A stretch of DNA of 64,000 nucleotides from the NCBI RefSeq assembly GCF_024323335.1, contig NC_066579.1, positions 354,771,400 to 354,835,399 of the forward strand, given 5' to 3'. The notes below the pieces were generated by a model, which saw nothing but the letters and a program-made list of their open reading frames with translations, searched no databases and was not told where the DNA came from. Each line of letters starts with the position of its first letter. Position 1 is the first letter of the stretch. Shown here in pieces: positions 58,170 through 64,000 of this stretch. Origin of the DNA: Lathyrus oleraceus (Eukaryota > Streptophyta > Magnoliopsida > Fabales > Fabaceae). A program made the position numbers and the translations under genes.

Positions 58170-60020
58170 TGTAACACCCCAAGAGAAATAAGACACTTAT
58201 TTAATTTAAATTAATAATTGAATGATTAATTTAATTAAATAACTGGAATTTTGGATTTTATTATTATTAATATTTTGGGAATAATAATATTTGGAAAATA
58301 TATATATGTGGGAATAAAGAAAAGGGTTTCATATTTTTGGAACAGAAGAAATTTCACGTGAAACTCAGAGAAGCTGCAGAGAAGAGGAAAAAGGGCAAAG
58401 AGCCGAAAAGCACGGTTGAGGAACGGAAAAGCTAAAGCTTAGAGAATTGCCGGATTATCTCAGGTAAGGGGGGGTTTATCGTCGTTTAATGGGTATTATA
58501 GAATAACATGTCATGGGTAGTGAGAAGCCGTTGATTTTAACCCTAATTGGAACTGTATATGCTGAAATTGACGTTGAATAAACCGTGTTAAAAACTGTAG
58601 ATTGAATTGATAGTTGTGTGAGTCGAAAATGTTAGACCAGGGTACGAATCCCAATTAAAAACTTGAATCGGCGCTACCAATTTACCGGACGAATGGTTCT
58701 GTTTAGAGATGGTTGTAGTTGAGGAAACGGCCGGAAAACCTGTGAAACGTAAGCTAACGGAACCCTGGAAAACTCAGAAAAATCTGAGTCTGCGCGCGAG
58801 CGGTCGACCATAGGGTCGGCGTGCGCTGACCCGTGAGGCATGCGCTGACTGCATGCGTCGACGCATGGTAGTTTTGCGCCGACCAGTGAGCTAAGCGTCG
58901 ACTGTATGCGTCGACGCATAGGGCTTTTGCGCCGACTCCCTCCAGTTGAGCAGAGTCTTTGCAGAATGGAAAAATAGTTGATTTTTTGTTGTGAGTGCAA
59001 GTGGTAGCTGGCCTATCATAGTTAATTGTGAGGAATGAATTTATTAGGTTTATGGTTGTGAAATGTTGATGCAATGATGTTGAAAGTTGATTTTTTTTTA
59101 GTTGCCTTGTTGAAATTATTAAGTTGTAGGCCGATGAGCCAACGTTGATTCTAAGTTGATTTGTTGAGAATTACTGAGTTGTAGGCTGAAGAGCCACAGT
59201 TGATTATGAGTTGTTCTGTTGAAAAACTGTTATGTGGCTGTTGTTATTATGTTGTTGAGCTTTCAAATCGTACATGACATATACATTCATATGCATTAAG
59301 TCGGGGCTTTTGCTCACACCACGTTGGCCTGGATTGGCAAAATTATGGGGCTTTTGCTCACACCACGTTGGCCTGGATTGGCAAAATTTTAAGTTGAAAG
59401 TTGAAGGCTTATGCCTTGATGCCCACTAAACTGGCAATGATTTTAAGTTGGGAGTTTTACTCCAAATGGTACCACATGCATGAAGAGTCGAGTCTCATTG
59501 AGTTGCATTTTATGTTGTTATTGAGTTGCCTTACGTTGTGTTTGAATATGATAATTGAGTTGACTGTGCCGTTGCCTAATGCATGATATAATTAGGGTGA
59601 TTAACGTGTAGAATTACTTAACATAACATGATAAATTATAATATTTGTTATATCGATTGAGGAACTCACCCTTACAGCTATATTTTTCAGGTAACGAGCA
59701 GTGAGTCGAATAGAAGCTAGTGCTTGAAGTCTAGTGTGGTTAGAGGGTCATGCTCTGATAGATGTAACATCGGGACGGGATGTTTGAATTGTTGAATAAA
59801 TGTTAATTTTGATGAATTACAGATGTTGAAAGATTTTATCCGCTGCGTATTGTTAAAGAAGTTTTATGTTGAATAAAATTGAGCATGACTGCTTTTATAT
59901 TGACTTTTGTGAAGAAGTTGTTGTGTGACACCCTTGAGATGTATGATTACTCTGATATGTATGATTTAATTGTTGTTATTTTATTATTAAACATTTGGGG
60001 TATTTTAGAAGGGTGTTACA
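58170..60020 (+). repeat. Element G 3' LTR (1851 bp)
   Basis: Identical to the 5' LTR except G at 58857 (A at 52494) and one extra T near 58986. It contains two 16-base palindromes around TGCGTCGACGCA (58852-58867 and 58905-58920). The first is broken by the substitution in the 5' LTR. Confidence 0.97.
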
Positions 60021-60025
60021 AATAC
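60021..60025. repeat. Target-site duplication of element G, right copy (AATAC)
   Basis: Exact match to 51802-51806. The RNase H reading frame of A resumes here. Confidence 0.95.
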
Positions 60026-61906
60026 ACTCTTCCAATCCCATAATACATGCCTCATACTCTGCCATATTATTCGTGCATTTGAAAGTTAGCCTTGTTGTAA
60101 AAGGAAAATGTGTGCCCTGAGGAGTAATAATCATTGCCCCAATAGCATTTCCATATTGATTTACAGCGCCATCAAACACCATGCTCCATCGGGAACCAGG
60201 CTCTGGCCCTTCATCGAGCATAGGCTCATCGCAATCTTTCATCTTCAAATACAGAATCTCCTCATCAGGGAAGTCGTACTGAATAGATTGATAATCTCAA
60301 TTGGTTGATGTGCCAAGTGGTCAGCCAAGATACTACCTTTAATAGCCTTCTGAGCTCGATACTCAATATCATACTCAGCCAACGGGCAATCCTTCCAGTT
60401 AAAGCAGGCTTCTCAAAGATATACTTAATTGGATCCATTTTGGATATCAACCAAGTCGTATGATTCAACATATATTGGCGTAAGCGCTTAGCCGCCCAAG
60501 CCAAAGCACATCATGTCTTCTCAAGCATCGAGTATCGAGACTCACAATCAGTGAACTTCTTACTCAGATAGTAGATGGCATATCCTTTCTTCCCTGATTC
60601 ATCTTACTAACCCAGTACGCAATCCAATGAGTCTTCAAGAACAGTCAGATACATAATCAAGGGTCTCCCTTCCAAAGGCGGAGACAGAATTAGAGGCTCG
60701 GACATATATTCTTTAATACTGTCAAAGGCCTTCTGGAAATCCTCGGCCAAATCATGACGCTGATCTTTCTGAAGGAGCTTGAATATTGGCGCACATGTGG
60801 TAGTCATGTGGGATATAATTCTGGAAATATAATTCAAGCGGCCAAGAAAACCTCGGACTTGCTTCTCAGTTTTGGGCGCAGGCATCTCTTGTATTGCTTT
60901 GACCTTGGCAGGATCAACTTCAATACCTTTCTCATTGACAATAAAGCCCAATAACTTGCCAGAACGAACTCCAAATGTACACTTGTTCGGATTCAGACGA
61001 AGTTTGTACTTCCTCAAACGCTGAAAAAGCTTCAACAAGTGCTCAACATGTTCCACTTCAGTTCGAGACTTTGCAATCATATCATCAACATATACCTCGA
61101 TCTCCTTGTGCATCATATCATGAAACAAGGTAGTCATATCGCGTTGATACGTGGCTCCGACATTCTTCAAACTGAAGGGCATCACTCGATAACAGAATGT
61201 TCCCCAAGGTGTGATGAATGTTGTCTTCTCCATATCCTCGGGTGCCATTTTGATCTGATTATATCCGGAAAATCCGTCCATAAATGAGAGGACATTGAAC
61301 TTAGTTGTATTGTCTACCAACATATCAATGTGTGGTAGAGGAAAATCATCTTTCGGACTAGATTTATTCAAGTCCCTATAGTCCACACACATTCGTACTT
61401 TTCCATCTTTCTTAGGCACGGGCACAATATTGGCCACCCATTGAGGATATGTAGAAGTCACCAGAAACCCCGCATCAATTTGCTTCTGAACTTCTTCTTT
61501 AATCTTCACTGCCATATCAGGATGATTTCTTATGAGCTTCTCCTTTACAGGCACGCACTTAGGCTTCAAAGGCAGGAAATGTTGCATGATATCAGTATCC
61601 AGACCAGGCATGTCTTCATATGTCCAGGCAAAGACGTCGACGTACTCTCGTAGCAACTCAATCAACCCCTTCTTTACATACTCTTCCAGCAGTGCCCCAA
61701 TCCTCACCTCTCGAACACAATCTTCAGACCCCAAGTTGACTGTTTCCAGATTCTCAAGATGTGGCTGAATGATCTTCTCTTCGTGCTCAAGCAAACAAGT
61801 GATCTCATCGGGAATCTCTTCAACATCATCTTCTTCGGCCTCAAATACAGGGAACTCAAAGTTGGGAGATGGTGTTGGATCATTATGTTCAATGGGTTTG
61901 ATCAAC
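60021..61906 (-). pseudogene. pol: Element A pol, proximal part: RT and RNase H
   Basis: Minus strand. The exon starts at 61906, after the intron acceptor. RT is at about 60850-61500, with catalytic YVDD at 61081-61092. The first RNase H is at about 60370-60700 and the archaeal-type RNase H at about 60025-60230, up to G. The breaks are a TAG at 60607-60609, a TGA at 60511-60513 identical in place to B's TGA at 13229, and a 13-base loss near 60375-60380 that shifts the frame. The coding match to B 11836-13740 is close. Confidence 0.92.
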
Positions 61907-62172
61907 CTGCATAATGATTTTGGATATAAAAGAGATTTTAGATTTCAAACAAGGCAAATCATTATGCAGATGAAAAGATTGATTTTATTCTCTTTTTAGG
62001 GTTTTTTGTGATCACCAATTTCATGCAAAAAAGAAAGAAGTGAAAATAATTTGGAAAAACAAACATTTAGCATGAATTTATTGAATGAACATCATTGTAT
62101 TTATGTGTCAACAATGTCATCACTTCTCCTTTTGGCATGGGAGAAGGGTTTTTAAACAAAAATGAACATTAC
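61907..62172 (-). other. Ogre intron of element A (266 bp)
   Basis: On the minus strand the donor is AAT/GTAATG and the acceptor ATGCAG/GTTGATC. The gag-pro stop TAA lies in the donor, as in B. Splicing would rebuild an ATG (Met) codon and continue in the pol frame. Confidence 0.83.
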
Positions 62173-64000
62173 ATTGACTTATGGACAACTGTTGGAACAT
62201 CAACAGCGACCCAATTATTGCAGACTCCTCCAGGGATGACAAAGTTGCCAGAATCTTCCTCTGCATCATCTTCCACTATAGCAGCTGCTTCCTGGTCTTC
62301 AACCGTGTGGATGAAACCACCACTCTGAAATAAACCGTGCTTGTTGAAAGTGCCTGAAGAGTACCCTATACCAGCCCGGGATTTATTGTCTTCCAGCTTG
62401 GTCATTTGTCCTAAACCAGTAGTTATGCCATGCTCAATGACCAACTTCGCATCATTGTAGGACACAAATGAAGAAGTTCCTTTCTTAGAAGGTTCAGCAA
62501 TAGATAGAGCTTGGAACTGAGTCCCAACCTCATCCTCAACATCGATATAAGAAAAGGAAGACTGATGGCTTGCCAAGAGAGCCTTCTCTCCCCCTACCAC
62601 GACCAACTTCTTGTTCTTTACGAACTTTAACTTTTGGTGTAGGGTGGATGTCATGGCGCCTGCCTCGTGAATCCATGGTATGCCCAACAAACAGCTATAT
62701 GATGGGTGAATATCCATGAACTGAAAAGTGATCTGGAAATCACTAGGTCCAATCTTGATTGGGAGTTCAAACTCGCCAATCACAGTCTTTCTGGATCCAT
62801 GAAAAGCTTTCACAACCACTCCACTCTGCCTCATGGGAGGCCCCTGGTATGAAAGTTTCGCCAGAGTGGATTTTGGCAACACATTCAGCGATGATCATGT
62901 GTCTACCAGCACATTAGACAAGGCATCATCCTTGCAATTCATAGAGATGTGAAGTGCCAAATTGTGGTCCCTTCCCTCCTCGGGGAGATCAGCATCACAG
63001 AAGCTCAGGTTGTTACAAGCAGTAATGTTTGCAACAATGCTATCAAACTATTCTATTGTGACATCGTGATCCACGTACGCCACGTCCAACACCTTCTGCA
63101 AAGCTTCTCGGTGTGGCTCGGAGTTCATCAACAAAGACATTACAGATATCTTTGAAGGAGTTTGTAGCAGCTGATCCACAACATTATAATCGCTCCTCTT
63201 GATGATCCTCAGCATCTCATCACAATCCTCTCTAATCATGCCATTCTGGACAGCAGGGACAGGAGCTCTAGCAGTCACGACAGGTCAGTCAACAGCAAGT
63301 GCCGGATTCGGAGAAGAAGAAGAATTTCCCACAGGACGGGTAGCACTATCAGCAACATCAGTTCTTCTGGTGTCAGCCTGGGGTTTCGGCGGCGCCGGGA
63401 ACACACGACCACTGCGGGTCAAACCACTGACATCAATAATATTCACAACAGAAGTGGAGGGTAGAGGCACCTCCTTCCCATCTTCTAATGCAACTGCATT
63501 ATATCGATAGGGAACAACCTTGTCGGAAGAGTATGGAACAGGGCCAACTAGCTTAATAATGAGAATGGGAGAGGCCTTCTGCTTGCTGCCATCATATCTG
63601 ACAACAACAGGCTCAGGAAATTTGAACACAGGGGATATAAAATTAACTTCGTCCTCATCACGATTCTGAAGTACCTCGATCACACCCCGATCTAGCATTT
63701 CTTGGATGTCTTTCCTGACTTGACGACATCCCCTCTCATTGACAGTGCATACATGGCAGCTGTCATGGTCATGCCCATATTGATTGTATCCACATAACAA
63801 TATGTGCATCTCGACCAGTGATTGTCTAATATGGCTGACACATCTGACCTTGTATTTACCAGGGCAACCCTGAACCATATTAACAACAGATTTTCCATGC
63901 TCGGGCAATGGGTTCTTCTTCATATTAGGACCTACATCCTCGAAAAACAAGATACTGCTTCTAATAAGGTCTTGAACCTTGGTCTTGAGAGGGTAACAGT
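62173..64000 (-). pseudogene. gag-pro: Element A gag-pro, 3' part (partial, three in-frame stops)
   Basis: The minus-strand frame is open at the window edge (64000), which cuts the protein in its Cys/His cluster (the visible residues begin CYPLK). It aligns with B's residues from about 470 on and keeps a 24-residue stretch after the cluster that B lacks. In-frame stops are TGA at 63285-63287, TAG at 63048-63050 and TGA at 62895-62897. The last replaces the Gly of the protease active-site Asp-Thr-Gly. The frame otherwise holds to the stop in the intron donor, without frameshifts. Confidence 0.9.

Larger units (their letters stand above)
51807..60020 (+). mobile_element. Element G: young Tekay-type chromovirus (Ty3/gypsy)
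   Basis: 8214 bases with LTRs at 51807-53656 and 58170-60020 that start TGTAACACCCC and end GGGTGTTACA, and a perfect AATAC duplication. The PBS is initiator tRNA-Met type and the PPT AGTGGGGGAGAGT. A single open frame encodes Gag, protease, RT, RNase H, integrase and a C-terminal chromodomain, the Tekay/Del layout. The LTRs differ by one substitution and one T-run indel by my reading. It is inserted in the RNase H region of A. Confidence 0.96.
1..64000 (-). mobile_element. Element A: antisense Ogre-type Ty3/gypsy retrotransposon, host of the nest (partial)
   Basis: Read on the minus strand, the window holds, in element order, the 3' part of gag-pro (from 64000), an intron, RT/RNase H/integrase, a long 3' untranslated region and the 3' LTR, which runs off the left edge. 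The LTR start (reverse complement of TGTAAGACC) is at 47348. Gene order, intron and LTR type match the Ogre group (Tat lineage). Three insertions interrupt it: B (866-22522) and C (24069-45785) in the LTR, and G (51807-60020) in RNase H. The 5' LTR, ORF1 and the start of gag lie outside the window. Several stops and frameshifts show that it is dead. It is the oldest layer because B, C and G all sit inside it. Confidence 0.93.

Noticed and set aside
1..64000. Many short ORFs (60-170 codons) in LTRs and untranslated regions, on both strands.
   Set aside because: They lie in AT-rich LTR sequence or antisense to pol and gag, show no family features, and often start at non-ATG codons.
1..64000. 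Host genes, CRISPR arrays, bacterial operons or rRNA.
   Set aside because: Nothing of the kind is visible; nearly every base falls within a defined retrotransposon segment.

Overview
The window looks like an intergenic retrotransposon nest from a large plant genome. The likely source is a legume of the pea/vetch/lentil/grass-pea tribe (Fabeae). I infer this from very long LTRs opening TGTAAGACC, the Ogre layout (extra ORF1, gag-pro, an intron, then RT/RNase H/integrase), a SIRE/Maximus-type copia element with an env-like tail, and a Tekay-type chromovirus. I see no host gene, no rRNA and no functional tRNA gene.

Layout, outermost first. (A) An antisense Ogre (Ty3/gypsy, Tat lineage) forms the backbone. 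Its 3' LTR runs from before base 1 to 47348, split by two insertions. Its 3' untranslated region, pol and gag-pro follow on the minus strand to beyond 64000. (B) A complete sense Ogre, 866-22522, sits in A's LTR (target duplication CCATT/CCATG). (C) A SIRE/Maximus-type copia element, 24069-45785, also sits in A's LTR (duplication GTTAG). C contains (D) an Ogre-like solo LTR, 27123-32557 (duplication CACAT), and (E) a small non-autonomous LTR element, 35750-44237 (duplication ACAGG). E's 5' LTR contains (F) an antisense Ogre-like solo LTR, 36106-39976 (duplication CCAGC). (G) A chromovirus, 51807-60020 (duplication AATAC), splits A's RNase H. The deepest stack is four elements: A, C, E, F.

Coding state. 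G has one open 1452-codon gag-pol frame and LTRs that differ by one substitution and one indel, so it is very young, but a zinc-binding Cys of its integrase is Tyr. B keeps open ORF1 and gag-pro frames; its pol has two TGA stops and a frameshift. A is more decayed. A and B share one of the TGA stops, and both keep an intron whose donor overlaps the gag-pro stop codon. C has lost integrase and most of RT. E codes only for a fragment of a putative plant transposon protein, and its primer-binding site runs into an almost full-length antisense tRNA-Asp copy.

Most unusual signals: the tRNA-Asp copy in E; inverted repeats at matching distances from the TATA box in four Ogre-type LTRs; palindrome clusters in E's LTR; the intron/stop overlap; and the TGA shared by A and B.
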